Shown here one piece after another: positions 12,101-27,100 of a stretch of 64,000 nucleotides of DNA. The notes under the pieces were generated by a model. That model saw only the letters and a program-made list of their open reading frames with translations, searched no databases and had not been told where the DNA came from. A program made the position numbers and the translations under genes. Source of the stretch: Caprimulgus europaeus (Eukaryota > Chordata > Aves > Caprimulgiformes > Caprimulgidae); assembly GCA_907165065.1 (NCBI GenBank), contig OU015543.1, positions 9,613,501-9,677,500 on the forward strand, given 5' to 3'. Each line of letters opens with the position of its first letter. The first letter of the stretch is position 1.

Positions 12101-15100
12101 TAAAATTACTTTTGCCAAGGTGGTATTTCCTTCTGAGCCAATACACCACTCAGGAAGGTCTGGTATCAAGTGACTTTTCAGCCCCATGGCATTATATACA
12201 CTTTTCCTGAAGAGTTCAGCTTGGTACAAAAAAGCAGAATGAAGAAAGTGGAAAAAAAGATAAATTCCTGAAAAAACACACCTCTTCCTGACCACAAGCC
12301 AGATGTACTCCCTCCAGAAAGAGAAAAAAATGCAACATCAAGAGACTTGAAAGCCAGGAATTCCCTATTTCTATCCATGCTGTCACACACTCTTTTTTGA
12401 CCTGGACAAATTACTTATTTTGATTCTCCATTTTCCCATTTCTGATTTTTTTCATAATATAATGGTAGTGTTATGCTTTAGACATCAGCTGTTTTCAGAC
12501 TGGGGGAGAAGAGGATGCGAAGAGATAGAATGAAAAAATACATTCCAATGTTTTCCTCTTCTCTCTTCCTGCACCCTGACATTGCTCTCATCTCTGGTAG
12601 CAACTGAGGGCTGGCTGAGCCTCTGGGATGGTCAGAGGAGAACCAGGCAGAGGTTGTGGCTCAGACAGGAACACGGCACACATACCTGGCACTGACCAGC
12701 TGCTCCTTTCTCCTCCCCAGTGCTACCCAGTCCAATGTTGAGCTGAACCTACAAGACACTGTAGAAGCAACCACAGCAAGCAAAGTGGGCTTCTACTCCA
12801 CATGTTCCTAACAGCCCCACCTGAGAAGTTCAGCAGAGTCTTGCATCTCGTGCTTGAGCTGCAACGGCCAGATCTGCTGATACGGGACAAACACTCAGAA
12901 ATACTTTCATCCTACACACAAAGGGCACCAGCTTCATCAAACTGGTCTAAACAACCACGTCAAGAAGGCAAAGCTGTTACAAGGAGCTATTTGACAGCTC
13001 TTTTCGAGTCTAATCTAGGATGTGATTGTCTAAACCAGCACTAAGCAGAGCTGTTGCCTTCTCTCTCCCCTAGAAGAATCCAGGATCATTAGCAATAACT
13101 AGGCAAAGCAGAGTTGGAGGGTTGGGGAAGGAAGGCAACTCTGCCAGAGCAGTGCAAGGGCTTGATAACATGGAGGCACCAAACAGCACTAGAACCTGCA
13201 GTGAGGAGATTCTGGGAAGAGGAGGAGTTGCAGAAGTTGGGCGAGGTTACATTTCAGAGGTATAACAAAGGCTGGGAGCAGTGAGTCCATGCTAGAACCC
13301 GGGGGAACAGATTTCAAGGGCACAGAGTAAAGATGGGACCAGGACTAGGTTTTGGTGAAGATCATGGTACAAAGGTTTTTTAGAGATAAAGAGACTACAT
13401 GACTTGCTGTGCCTTAAGGGCAGAGGCTGCTGGGGAGGGCTGGAGTGTGGGAAGGCTGTAGGAGAGATCTAAGCTATCCCTGAACAGAAGAAAGGGTGGG
13501 GAAGAAAAAAAAGGACTGTCAAGTTTCAGAACTGCTGGTTTAGGTCGTGTTTAAATGCTCTGAATGTGAGAAGGTCTGTACATGTGTTAAGTCTGGTTAT
13601 TCAGAGCTTTGAGGAATGGCCTGAACAATAAGGAAAACACCAACAGGATTGAAAATAAGGAAGGGGAACATATCCAGGGCAAGCATGGTATTTTACTGAC
13701 ATTAAACTGCATCCAGACAGTAACTATTTGGCAATTTCTTTCTGGAAAGCCTCCCAGATTCCCCCCCACTACACACACCCATCGAGGCTGCAGAATCTAA
13801 GCAACTAACTAATTCAATTGCTTCCTTTCACGCCAAGATCTGAACTCAGAACCACATAAGGCGAAAGCAAAACCTTTTTTGTTCCTTTTAATGCTGCAGA
13901 CATTTATTTAAAAAAAAAAATCTTAGACAACAGAATATCTACTATGCTGAATCAGGTTAGTAAGCCACAAAATTCCCTTGGAATTAGCAACTTAATTCAG
14001 ATGTTATTGCATAAATACATCACAACAGATCCATCTTACTGTGTCATTTGCATGTGCCATCACATGATACACGAGATTGTTAATTAGCATCAGTGTTAAC
14101 CTGTTAAACAGATTCCAGGCTGGGGACACTTCAGTCAACCCAACACAGCCAAGAGACAGTTCTAATGCACAAAAGCCTATTACAGTAATTTAAAAACCAA
14201 CAGAAATCCTCATGGTAGGGGAAAAAAAAAAAAAAAGCAGGATTTTTCTTTAAAAAAAAATTCTATATAACTGCACCTTCCTCTGGTTGATTTCCTAGGC
14301 TGTGTGGTGGCAGGAGCAGGCAAGCTGCCACCAAGACTCCATCTGTTATGCTTGGTGTGCAAAGCATTTCCTGGAACAGTGGAAGCGTCATAAGGCAGAG
14401 ACCAGCGTTCCCATGCAGTGGTGTGTTGTTAGGGTAAACATTAGGAAGTTAGAAAAACCTATGATTTTCAAAGGATGAGAAGAAAGATTAAGTCCTGTAA
14501 TCTCTGAGGTTTGCCATCAGGTGCTTAGCAGTAGGACAGTTACTATTCCCATTATTTTTCTAATTTCTTTTTTTTTTCCCCCCCCAAAAGTAAAAGCTTA
14601 ATGTCTGGTGCAGCTGAAAAGCCGAGACCTGACATCAGATATATTACAGTAAAAAGTTACCTCAAGATAAAAGCCAGGCAGTGAGAGAGATTTAATCTTT
14701 TACTGCTGTTTTAAATAGGAACTGAAGACTAGACGACTGATGTTTATGAAGGGAAATAGCTTTTCACAGAGTAAGGAATAACAGGCAAGACAATAAAAGG
14801 GGTTAAATGATTATGAAGAAAATTTTGAGAGGGAGCAGATTCTTTTCAAATTACAAGGCCTGACATAATGCTAAATTTTACTTTGGATTAGAAATGCTGT
14901 GTATACTTCTATCATCAGGGAATTCCACTGCCAGAATCAAGCAAAGTAGTTTTCTCTACAGGATAAGTAATTTATAATGAAAATAATATCCTAACTAAAC
15001 AAAACCTGGGTTTTGAGGAATCTTCTTCCCCAAAAACAAACACAGCCACTTCGCCCCCCAAAAAACCCAAACCCACACACAGGAAAATGTTTCATACAAG

Positions 15101-18100
15101 TCTAAATTCCTTAGGAGAATCCAGTAAGAGATGCCCCAAATCTGCTTGAGCAAAATATTCTGCCAGAAACCCCATTTCAATCTCTGCTTTTTATAATACA
15201 ACGTGGACTGCAACCACTGTCTTGCTTCAAAGCTAAGACAACTACAGTATCTAGACACAAGCATGACTTGTTTTGTACAAGAACATGAAAACACCTTCTC
15301 TTCATTCATCCTTGAAAACTATAACCAGAGAGGATTTTTTCCTAAAGATTTTACTTTTTTATTTTCCCCGTTACTCTCATTGCATATTAACATCCCCTCT
15401 CATTTCCCATGTCCTCTGCTCCTTCTCTTCTCCAGAAGGGAAACAAATCTCCAAGTTGTTAGTCCATAGAACATTTACCATCCCTTACAACCCATCCCTG
15501 CCAACTGCTGACTCGTGTTTCCACCACAGCACTGCAAACACCAAGACCTGACTGGCAGGTACCGGGAAGAGCAGGGAACTGCTGACATTTTAAACACAGA
15601 GTTTAGTAGCAGATAACTGCTAAATGATGGCCCATCATTCCATTCCTCCTTCAAAAGCACAGGGATACTAGCTGTAGAAAGGTAATAGGAAGGCTTTACA
15701 CTCAAGTCATGTTGGCAGCTCTTTCCTTTCCACCTTACTTCTCCTTTTATCCCTGTAGAGCTACGCATTAATGCTCATTAATGGTCCCACCTAACTAAAC
15801 AATAAAAGTCCCTGCTCGTGTTTCATTCCTGCAGCAAGAGCACCAGTGATACTCAGGGGATGCACCCTGTGGTTCAGCAGAGTTCATGTACTCCAGGATT
15901 ACTCTGTGAAGACAGATATAACACAGCAAGTGGGGATGATCCAGAGACTCCCTACAAAAGCTCGTTCCTGATGCAAGCTAACACCTTAACACAAGCACAC
16001 CGTTACTGACTCAGTGCAATTTGTTTATTTGACAAATAATTACACAGATTTTTTCCCCTATCCAGCTGCCTTCCTGTGGGTTAAGTGAATTGAATCCATT
16101 TAACCAGAAGCCAGATAAAGCCAGTGCAAAGGAAGCAGCACGGACACGTGCAATGAAGTGGGAAAGGGGGTGAAACGGGAGAAAGGAAGCCCTTCCATTT
16201 TTGGTGGCTGCAAGATCAGTGCAATCTACTCTCAAATTTCACCATTAGGACACTGCATGGAGTGTTAGTTGCTATTGAAAAAAAAGAAATGGACAAGATA
16301 GATCTTCACAAATGGATGGTGAATCTTGGAGAGGCTGCAAAAGGGCAGAGCTCTGAAATCTGCATTCTATATGAATCAACATTTTGATAGGTTTAATAAC
16401 AGAAAAAAAAAATCAGATTAACTTAGAATTATTTAAATATGAAAAAGAGTTAATTCCTTCTAAATGAACCTAAACTTATATCCATTTTTTTTTAATGAAT
16501 ATGGATTACAGTCTCACATGCAGAATCTAGACTTGGACTGAGTTTGAATAGTAAAACCATAATACTATAGTTTTCCTCAGTGAAAGTGCTATTACTGAAC
16601 TAAACTGCCAATGACACGTTGTTAAGCAGTAATGAAAATGTTTTGCATACTGCACTAAAACATTATGACCAATGACTTCACATATTTAGCCTTGGATATT
16701 CAACTAAAGAGTCAGTCAAGGCATCACTTTAAACCAGGCCTTCCACATTCTGCTGAAAGACCCATCAAGCTGCTTTTCTTCACTGGGAAAAAAGGGGGAC
16801 AAGAAATTATCTGTGTACTAATACTTGATTTGCTTTAGGTTTGGTGATGTCCAAAGCTAACATAAATATGCTCAAACAATTTCTAATAAAATACACAGGG
16901 AATGGAGCCATGCAAAAAAAATGTTAGAGGTCAGAACAATGCCTTAGAAAGAAAGGAGACTACAGTGAGGCAACACTGTTCACTTCTCATCCTCATCTTC
17001 CATCCCAAGGAAAAAGATAAAGGATAAAAAACCAGGGTAAATAAAGCATGCATTAACATGAAGAAACCTATATAAAAATTAAAAGCATTAATAACTTGTA
17101 TTATGCAGAATACTCTATGCTTTAGAAAGAAACAGGAAAAACGTGACATGTACCTGCCATACCAATTATACTGCTCAAAAGCACTGAAAGATGCTCAAGT
17201 GATAATTTATAGTGAGAAGAGCATTTGGGACAGAAAATGACATAAAAGAGAGAAAACTGAACAAGAGGCACGCAGAAGAAAAGACACTGTAGCGCTGCAA
17301 CAGACAAAAATAGCATGAAGAGAAGAGCAGTTTGAGGGAAATAGTCTATTTGCTTCATTTTACATGAGTTAACATGAAAATATTACAATAAAATAATGCT
17401 CCAGTACATGTAAAGCAATCTGCAGACATCATCACTAGAAAAACAAGTGTAGTGTTCAGATTTTGAGGGAAAGGACACATGTATTTTCAAAGCTGTAAAT
17501 AGGACAATATTATGAACATCTGACAATGTCTGTGTACTTTAGAGGATTTCACTTCAAACCTTTGGTTATCACTGTTACCACCTACAGGTCATAATGCTGA
17601 TTCCATTTGGGATCAAGTGTATTCTTCACAGTATCTGTAGAATGGCATTGGCCAGATCCATCCACCACAACCTTAGCAAATGGGTCAGGAAGTCCTAAGA
17701 GGAGGAAAAGAAAAAAAAAAACCAGCAAATGGATCAGGATACTTTAAAGTCTTGTATTGTTGCACTAATTTTTTTTTTTAAATATTTTATTTGAAGCTGC
17801 CTTTCATTCATAAATGAGATCCATATTTAATGAATAGGAATAACATGACATATTAAGCACAGGAAATAGCTAGATTAGCAATTAATTTCACTGATACAGA
17901 CCAAGAAAAAGTTGTGCAAGTCACACACTTTGGGACAAAAAAAAAAAATCTGAACACCTTAAATCTTCCTAATTCAGGACTGAGTAAATTCTCAGTATAC
18001 AAAGAACGCAGCAAAAGGCAGAGAAAATAGATTTACATTCTTCCTGTTTTTAAGATTAGTTATAATGATTATTTTGGTTGTTATTGGTATTACAAGAAAC

Positions 18101-21100
18101 ATCCTATAGCAGATTATTCTCACTTTTGAGATCCATTTTGTTTTCTGGAAGCTTTCTACTTCATTTTCTGCTAGTTTAGTACCTCAAAAACACACATCAT
18201 AGGTTCAGTTGATTAACAAAAAATCAGGACAAAGATGGTGGTGAAGTACAGAGCTGAGGATGGGAAAGAAGCAGGACTAGCAGAGTCTACAATTAGTTCT
18301 ACTGCAACTATTCTAACCAACCTATTAAGTGACACCACAAGGGATGGTCCCACCACTAATGCCCCTAAATTATGCAGTCCTATCCCTTTTTCCCCCCCCC
18401 TCATCCTAATTCCTCCCCTCATCTGAGTGCCCAGTGAGTCAGCTGAAGGAAGCAAGGCAGTGAAACATTATTCACATTTTCTGTAGCACAAGTTTTGCAC
18501 CAGTTCCACTTCCTCAGGTGACTCAGGATGGAGTCGGTCAAGCAGCGGAGTGGCTCAAGACAAGACACATGGGGACAAAGGCACAGGACATGGGGAAGGG
18601 GAGGAACGAGACCTTGTGAGACTTGTGCCTCAGTACAGAAGTGTATTCTTCAACTGTTAAACACCTGAAAACTTGCAACCAATACCCAGATATAAAGCAA
18701 GTTTTGGAAATATCACAAATTACAACATAATTCTGTATCATCCCTTCTTCAAGTCGTTTCCAAAGTTCTGATCTTTCGAATCCTTCCCAGTCCCACCTGG
18801 GAGGCAGCAGGCAGGTATCTGTGGGTGCATGCCTATGCAGCCAATAACTTTCCTTTCTGCCTCCTTCACCCACCTCATAGCACTTCTTTCAAAACATTAT
18901 TAAAATTAATTAAAATATAATTTCAGAGTTGGTAAGTATTATGACATGATGATTAATAATTAGGATGTACATCTGTCTGCTGGACAAAAAGCTGTCATAC
19001 AAAAAAAAAACCTTTTAATAAATATGTGGCACTAACTGAAAAACATGCAATTTGCCTGGGAGAGTAAATTTGTTTCCCACTCCCCTCAAAAACAAAGAGT
19101 GTGTCAGTGTTTTAATTATTATTATGAATATGTGATAAGCATCACCTAAGAAAAAATTAGAAGCCCTGAAATAAAACGGTATAAAACCATCAAAGCCATC
19201 AGCCTGCTTAATGCAAATATCTTAACACAACAATCATGTGCAAGTACTGATACACAGAACCTGCAGAACATTCATTGCATTATAAATGTATAAAACTTTA
19301 ACAGCTACTTACGGAAAAAATCCTTTTTCACCAAGTTTTTTGCACACAGTACTGTAAGAAAAAGAGAAATACAAAATTAAGTTACTGATTCCCAACATTA
19401 AAAAGTTACTTTACCCATCCAGCACTCCAAAAAATTCTGCTTAAAATAAAATGACAATAAATGAATTGTGCTCCTACATAATTTATATTATCATGTACAA
19501 TAATTCCTGAAGGCTGAGCCAGAAGTGTCATCTTTTGGCACTTTACCTTTAGGTAGATTATAGTGGAAGTGGTACAGTAGTGGTTTCCTCAGGCAATGGT
19601 TTCATACGTTTTGGGGTGGGTTTTTTTCCCCTCAATGGTTTTGCTAACTCTGTGTTCACCTAGTGAGGGAACTTGACCATTTTTAACTAGCTCACCATAC
19701 AGTGGCACAAACCATTGTGCCAGTAAAATTACTGGTGTTACACAAGCCGGGTCCTACATCCAGTTCCACACACCAGTGAAAGCTTCCTTCACCATAAAAT
19801 ATAGTGCAGTCCACACTTTTCTGTTATCCTACATTAAAACTAAATAAAAAGCTTTCACCTGAAAAACATTTGGTTGGAGTAGATGAACTTCTGACACTAG
19901 AGTTTTGATGGCTAAAAAGATATGTTTTATTTATAGAAGCCAAGAATTGTTTCAGGCTTTTTGTTTAAATTAAAAGGGAGGAATATTTGTGTTTGCCAAC
20001 TAAAAATACCATGGGGAAAACAATCTCACTTGAGAATAAATTAACAATAAATAAACAAACAAACAAATAAAAGGTCAAAGGGGTAACTTTCACATAAAGA
20101 TGCCAAGGTACACACAGAAGAGTTCTCCTCACAAAATGCACCACTGTTCAACTACACACGCTTATCTCTTCTCACAGGTTGAGTAAGCAGGAAATACTAG
20201 ATTCCTCTGTGAAACATTAAAATATTTATTGATAAGACAAAATGATTCTTGGGTATTAAGTGAAAGCATGAATTCCCACAGCCAGTACAAAAAAGAAAGA
20301 AAGGGGAGGGAGGAAGAGGTATTTGGCTGGAACCAAGGCTGCAGGAGGCTCCTCAGTACGCGATTCTCTTGGATATTTTTTCTACGAGACGGTCAGTATT
20401 TATTACTACCAGGAAATGTAAGGACAGAAAAGTGCATCTAATAACTGCATCCCACAGACACCACCTAAAACCAAACTAAATTGGTCATGCTCTTCCCCAT
20501 AAAATATCATAGAATCCCAGACTGGTTTGGGTTGGAAGGGACCTTAAAGCTCATCCAGTCCCAACCCCCCTGCCATCAGCAGGGACACCTTCCACTAGAC
20601 CAGGTTGCTCAAAGCCTCATCCAACCTGGCCTTCAACACTTCCAGGGAGGAGCAGCCACAGCTTCTCTGGGCAACCTGGGCCAGGGTCTCACCACCCTCA
20701 CAGGGAAGAATTTCTTCCTAATATCTCATCTAAACCTCCTCTCTTTCAGCTCAAAGCCATTTCCCCTTGTTCTGTCATTAACTGCCCTTATGAAAAGTCC
20801 CTCCCCAGCTTTCTTGTAGCCCCTTCAGATATCTGAAAGGCTGCTATAAGATCTCCCTGGAGCCTTCTCTTCTCCAGGCTGAACAGCCCCAACTCTCTCA
20901 GCCTGTCCTCACAGCAGAGCTGCTCCAGCCCTCACATCATCCCCATGGCCTCCTCTGGACTCATTCTAACTGGTCCATGTAAATCCTCAAACTGATGCTG
21001 CAGGGCTACCAATTCCTCAATTTCTTTCACAGTATCTGCCCAAATAAAATCAGCAGAGATAGTCCATGAGCACTCTCATGGAGATTTTCACAGTGAGGGC

Positions 21101-24100
21101 AGAGAAGCACCACCCTGAATAATTCCTCATGCTACAGAGCTATTCTGTTCTGCATGCTCTGCACAAAGTTACATACTATTCTAAATCAAGGGAATTAATG
21201 CATTCCCAATTTTTATGTTCATAAGGATGTGGATTTTAGTGAAACTGCTTCCCAGGGGAATTCAGCACTGTAAAACCTAGCTAAAACTCTACTGGGGTCT
21301 AACAAGTCCATTAATGGGGGAAACCTATTAATGACTACAGGCAGTCACAAAACACACCCTACACATTGACATATACCACAGCAAAGTGTATAGATAAACT
21401 CCCAAAGAATGTTTTAGCCTATTAGTTTGATCCAAGAGGGTGCTAATAACAATACCTGAAAAAAAAATTGTGTAGTTCCATGTTGTTATTAGTTGTTCTT
21501 TTAAAAAAAAAGATTATAAAGGTAAAACAATTATTTCTCTCCATTTAAAGTTGTAATGGTAATCCTAAAGCAAAGCTCTATTTAAGGAATTTTCACCCAG
21601 TAATCCCACTGTAAACAGCAACACCAGTGAAATACTAACAGAGCACCAAACGTTCTAGGTATTTCTGATACCTGGAGTTCAAGCATGTGTAGGAAACAGA
21701 CTGTCACACCATCATCTGCTCCACAAAACACTGAAATAAAGTCCTTAGGATAGTGTAATAAAAATCCACCGTTAAAGATCTCCATGGGCCCAGCAATTTA
21801 AGGTCTACTTTATCCATACAATTGATAATAACTTAAAAGACATTTAAAGAAATAGATAATAAGACAAACTTAGAAAAAAGCTTCTGCAGTTCCTTAAGCT
21901 TTTATTATACCAAGAATATCCTCAGCCTGAGCTGTCAACAGACACCACCCACCCAAGAACTGAGAGGTTACTGCTCACCAGCCATCTTTCATCTAGTGCC
22001 AAAAAACTTCAAGTAAAATAGATGCTTATACAGATGGTCACTTAAAAATATCTCAAAAAGATACAATTATTTGCACAATTTCACCCATCACAAGAACCAG
22101 GGAGTGTCGAGTGAAGCTGAAGTCTTTAAATCCAATAGTTAAGTCAAAATTCATCTATAGCACCGTGAGCCATACAGCATGTTCCTGAGGTTGTATAATG
22201 TCCAAAATAGAAGAGGCTTGCTTGCCTAATCTTTTGTGAGAGAAATTGCAAGGTTAATGAATTATAAACACTTATTTTCAAAATATTAAGCAAGTCTGCC
22301 AGTGTAATTTAACCAAAGTCTTATTTTTATAAGATTGGGCACACACACAACCTACAGACTAATAACTGTTTCCCCAACAATTAGCCATGAGTGAATAAAC
22401 TAATATTTTTGGCTCAATATTTCCCTCTCTAGTAACCACAGTTAAGGCAAGTCAGATGTCAGCCCGTTCTGGCTTTGTCAGGTTAACAAAACAGCAGAGA
22501 TGCTGAGCAATCTTTCACTAACAACATCCTCTCTGCCAGGCATTTCTAGATTAAAAAGCCCAGCTCTCAGGAGCATCAGCTCAGTTCGAGGTGAAACAAT
22601 CTTCTTCCACACGCAGAGATCCAACCTACCCCAGGACTTCTTTTGGATAAGCCTTTTCCCAGCGGTGGGAAGAGTACCAGAGTTTATGCTCCACTTTTCT
22701 AACAGTTTCAACACTGTATTAAAACCTATTCTGAATATTCTGATAACTAACTGATTAATAGTTCCTTGAGAATAAAAACGAAGGAAGTTTGGTTTCCTAT
22801 GGATTTCTGTTTTATGGTTGACTGAAAGCCACAGCTGAGGCTTTTCCCACCGGTCAGGCACTCAGACACTCTCCCACGCAGCCTCTGCAGTGGTCTAGCA
22901 ACACGGGATCTCTCGCCGCAGCTTTTTCCTCTCATTGCAGGTCACTGCTAGCGGCTCCTCTTTATCCAAGCAACAGTTCTCATAAAACTCATGGGACTTA
23001 ATTATCTTTGAGACCTCTATCCTATGTCAAATTTGAGTCAAAGACTCAAAAAACCCAGGAAGAACCACAGTGAGATTTATTTTTCATGACAAAGCCGAGC
23101 TAAAATGCTGACGGTTCAAGACCCAACCCCACATCGCTCTCAGATCTACGCAGTCGCACCATGAACAGAACCTCTGGAGGCACAGAGCCACCAAAGGAGG
23201 TTATTTGTTATTTGTACACACTTGTTTTAAAACATTTTTTATTAAAATTATTTTTAAACAAAAAGAAACAAAAGTTCAAGCTAGTTAAACTTGCACTGAG
23301 GGTTTTGAGAAACCAGAACACAAAGCAGGGCCAATAGATTTTGACACTGGCTTGGGGACAAAAAAAAGTGGGTGTGGGGGGAAGCATTGCACCGTAAGTG
23401 CATCATCAAAAGACAGCTTCTAGTACACATATGTAGATAAAGTATTTATTACTCAGTATCAATGAGTCAGGGGATAGCTATGTTTTGTATTTATTAGAGA
23501 CTTCCTGGGTAGTCTACAGAAAAGAAAACATTAATATTCCAATACGAAGGAACAATATCTCCGTGCCAAGACAAACATGCACATCAGTTTTACATACTAT
23601 AAGTTCATTAATTATCTTTTTATCACACCTTATGATCTCATTCTAATATGTGTTAAGCAGGTCAGTTCACAGAAACATTAAAAGAGGAGAATATTATAAA
23701 CTACCCAGTCTCCTTCCACGACTACTTTGCTAGGCATAGTTTACAAATGCTCAAAAATAAGAATTAAGTGAATCACGTCTGCCAATTTCTTTTTTCTGAT
23801 TTATTACCCCAGTGACTGACAAAGAACGGTTTACTGAATAAATAATTTAACTATTGCAAGTAAATGCAAAATATTTAATAGCCCCAAACTCCTGTAATCT
23901 AATTTGTGTGTTAGCTATTAAAATTTACATGGAATTATAGAGGAGGATGGAATAATTGGTTGAACCCACCAAAAAAACTGAAAGGAACTATGATTATTGA
24001 AAATGTGAATTTTATAGAAAGATAAATATTTTTATCATTTTCTGAACTTTTCTTACTCTTTTTGCTAGCTACTGAGGATCTCTTGTTACAACTGCTTTTT

Positions 24101-27100
24101 ACTTTGGAATCGTTTTTACAGAAAAATCAAACTTTTTATGACATCAAACTATTGTTACGGAAAGTATCCTATGTTATACATAACCACTATTTTATATAAG
24201 TATTAAAAATATGTTTATTTCAGAATAGTGTATATATATAACATAAGGTGTCCATGCTTAAAGGGAAGAAGAACATGAAGAAGAGTGCAATTGTAGGAAG
24301 CTTGGAATGAAAACAAGTTAAAAGTGGTAAAGATCTACAAGATTTCACAGAATCACCACATCTTGGACATCATCTGAGAGTCTTCAATGCTCCTATTCCC
24401 CTTCAACGGTTGGATAACAGACCTTGAAGGAGTGTTGAAGAAGACAACATTAAGAAATAAAATGTTCTATGAATTTAAGGAACTTGGACATTTAAGGGTA
24501 GTGATTTTTTTATTCAACCCTCACTGGTATTTCCAATGTGTATCAAACTGCTTATAAAATCTACATCAAACTGTTTATAGCCCATTTGTTCACCACATTC
24601 CTTCATATTCAAAACAGGAATAACAGCATGTTACCTCACAGGTACATTGCACTCATGTTACCTGTCAGTTCAGACACTCTCATCTATCTGTTATACTGTG
24701 TCTCTTGATTTATGACAAATTACAAAGTGTTTGTACCCAGCAACATGAGGTACTTGTACTTCAAGGCTACAATTGAAGATGATCACAATAGAAATATAGT
24801 AGGTTTAAAATTTCTGTAGTAAAAATTAATCTTTCTTAAGCTATCTTACCAAGTAAATAATTTTTCAATGTCTACATTTCTTTATCAGTGAAAGATGCAA
24901 AAAGACAGGTAAGAAAATAAAAAATAATCACAAATGTCCATGGAAGCAAAGAAAACACATAAATCAAGATATTTAAAACTCAGTAGGTGAATTAGTAAGA
25001 AAACACCCTCCCATCTCACGTCAGACATCCATAAGCAACCAGTACTGTATCAGACAGCCCCGAGTTTATAGGGGGAAGAAAAGGACTGGGTCCAAAGCTA
25101 AGATTATGTTTACTAATCTTCTGGCTTTTCATGTGTCATCACCCTAGAAAAACTAGTTCAGCCCCCTGAACCCAACCAGCAGTTTGAACGTTAGAATTCC
25201 TGTTGGGTTTTTTTTCTTTCCCCAAAGGTTTTTCTCCCAGAAAAAGTGCTTGTTCCAGAACAGATGTAACACCCGGGACAGCGAGGAGAAGGACAAGCTG
25301 TCTGTCAATTTTTACCACAATAGTTCATTCTGAAGACAAGTCAGAAACACCATCTTTAATGAAAGCCATTAGCATTGCTTTTTGTGATCAGATCCCAGTT
25401 GTTTGCATGTAATACACAGCGCAATACAATCACTAAAATAAGTCCCAGCTGTAGAAACACAATGCTGTGCTGTTGCTAATGTGTGTTGTACTGATAATGA
25501 ATGGTCGTCTATGCTTTAATCTGAATAAAGCTCCCAACTGCTCTGTCTCTCCTTGCCAAAAATTCCCCTTCCTCCTCCAGACTGTGGTTGCATTCCAATT
25601 ACACTGCTGATTGGAATGAGCCTGCTTGGAGGAGGGAGAGGGAGGGAGACACACACACACCCCTCCTCGCCTTCAGATGGCTGCCCCTGGGACCCAGAAA
25701 TTGTTTGGGGTGTTTGAATCTACGGCTGACATGACATACTTCTCTTCACCTTGTATAAAACTTGTCCTAAATGTATTTATTTGAGAAAAACACCAGGCAA
25801 ACAGCACACCATGCGCAGGTTCCAGCAGGATAGCTCGATACGTTAAATGTTTCTAACGAATTCCTACTGTTTTCTTCCATTGTTGGCACACTACTTGTAT
25901 TTTTCTGCTTGCATTCCCTCCTTGGACCTGCCTAAATTCCCACATGGGAAGATACAAAACAGGAGGTCTTCAACTATTCATCGAACAAAGAGCTGTAAAT
26001 AACGCCATGCAGATTTGCAAATACAGCTGTTGAGGTAATAACTTTCTCAATTAAGGTTCTGAAATAAAACTGTTTATCCCAACTACTCACATCAAATTTT
26101 ATTTTACAATTAATCTCTCTGAGGATTTTTTTTTTTTTTAGTTTTCATTTCCTTTCAATTTTAATTTCCTTTGAAAGGTGTTTTTCCTGCAAATGAACAA
26201 ACTAAGTGACAGAACACGATCGTAAACTAAGAATTTGCTTTCAGCTAATGAAATTCATGCTTTTTTGAAGACTGTGATCAATTATTGTCAAGGAGGGACA
26301 CACAAAGACAGGTAAAACCTAACAAATGTATGATTTACAGGTGTGCAGGGGTTTTGAGTAAAGAAGGTATGGAAAAAATGAAGTGGGTAAGAACACAGCA
26401 GCTGAGCATTATTCTAAACACAATCATTGATCAACGAGAGCTGGAGGGTTTCACGTCACAGGTGACAATCTCGCCATCACATCAATGCAAGGCAGATCAA
26501 GAACCTGAACAGGCTTAACAGAAAATGAACCTTCTGGGGAGATGGATTCATCTGCCATGGGCTCCAAGAGCTGTGCTGACTTACCCTGCAGTCACACCAT
26601 CCGCAGCTCCAAGAAGCACGTGGCTGCAAAGGTGGGAGGATCACCCGCGTTACCTTTCCAAGGGCAACTTGAAGTTGCCAGGGAGTTTTCAGCTCTAAAA
26701 CCAAAATACACCCCCCAATATTTTCATTTTAATGCAGGCTGCTATTTTTTCCTCCTCTGTTTTGCAGTTCTAAACATTTATTTAAAAAAAAAAAATTAAA
26801 AAATAAAAATATCTTAAAAAGAAGATTTTTGCCATCCAAAATAACACTCTAACACCCCTTCAGGTTTTCTGAGACATAATCTTAACCTTAAACATTCGGA
26901 TTAAGTGTTATTCGCTATTTCCCAAAGCACACTCAGAAGCAAACAATCAAAACACTAAAAAAAAAAAATCATTTCTCTTGCAAGTACACACACAACTGCT
27001 AACAGGCTGCTCAATTTTTTTACTGACAGCTGCTCTTTTCCTTGTCTCACAGAGCACTAGAAATTGAGAATAACCTAACAAGCTCTAAACTAAGAGTCAG

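Noticed and set aside
20481-20819. 112-codon plus-strand ORF
   Set aside because: It is the antisense of CR1 fragment 3.
24340-24375. Possible old CR1 tail (CACAGAATCACC)
   Set aside because: Only about a dozen bases match and no CR1 body follows.
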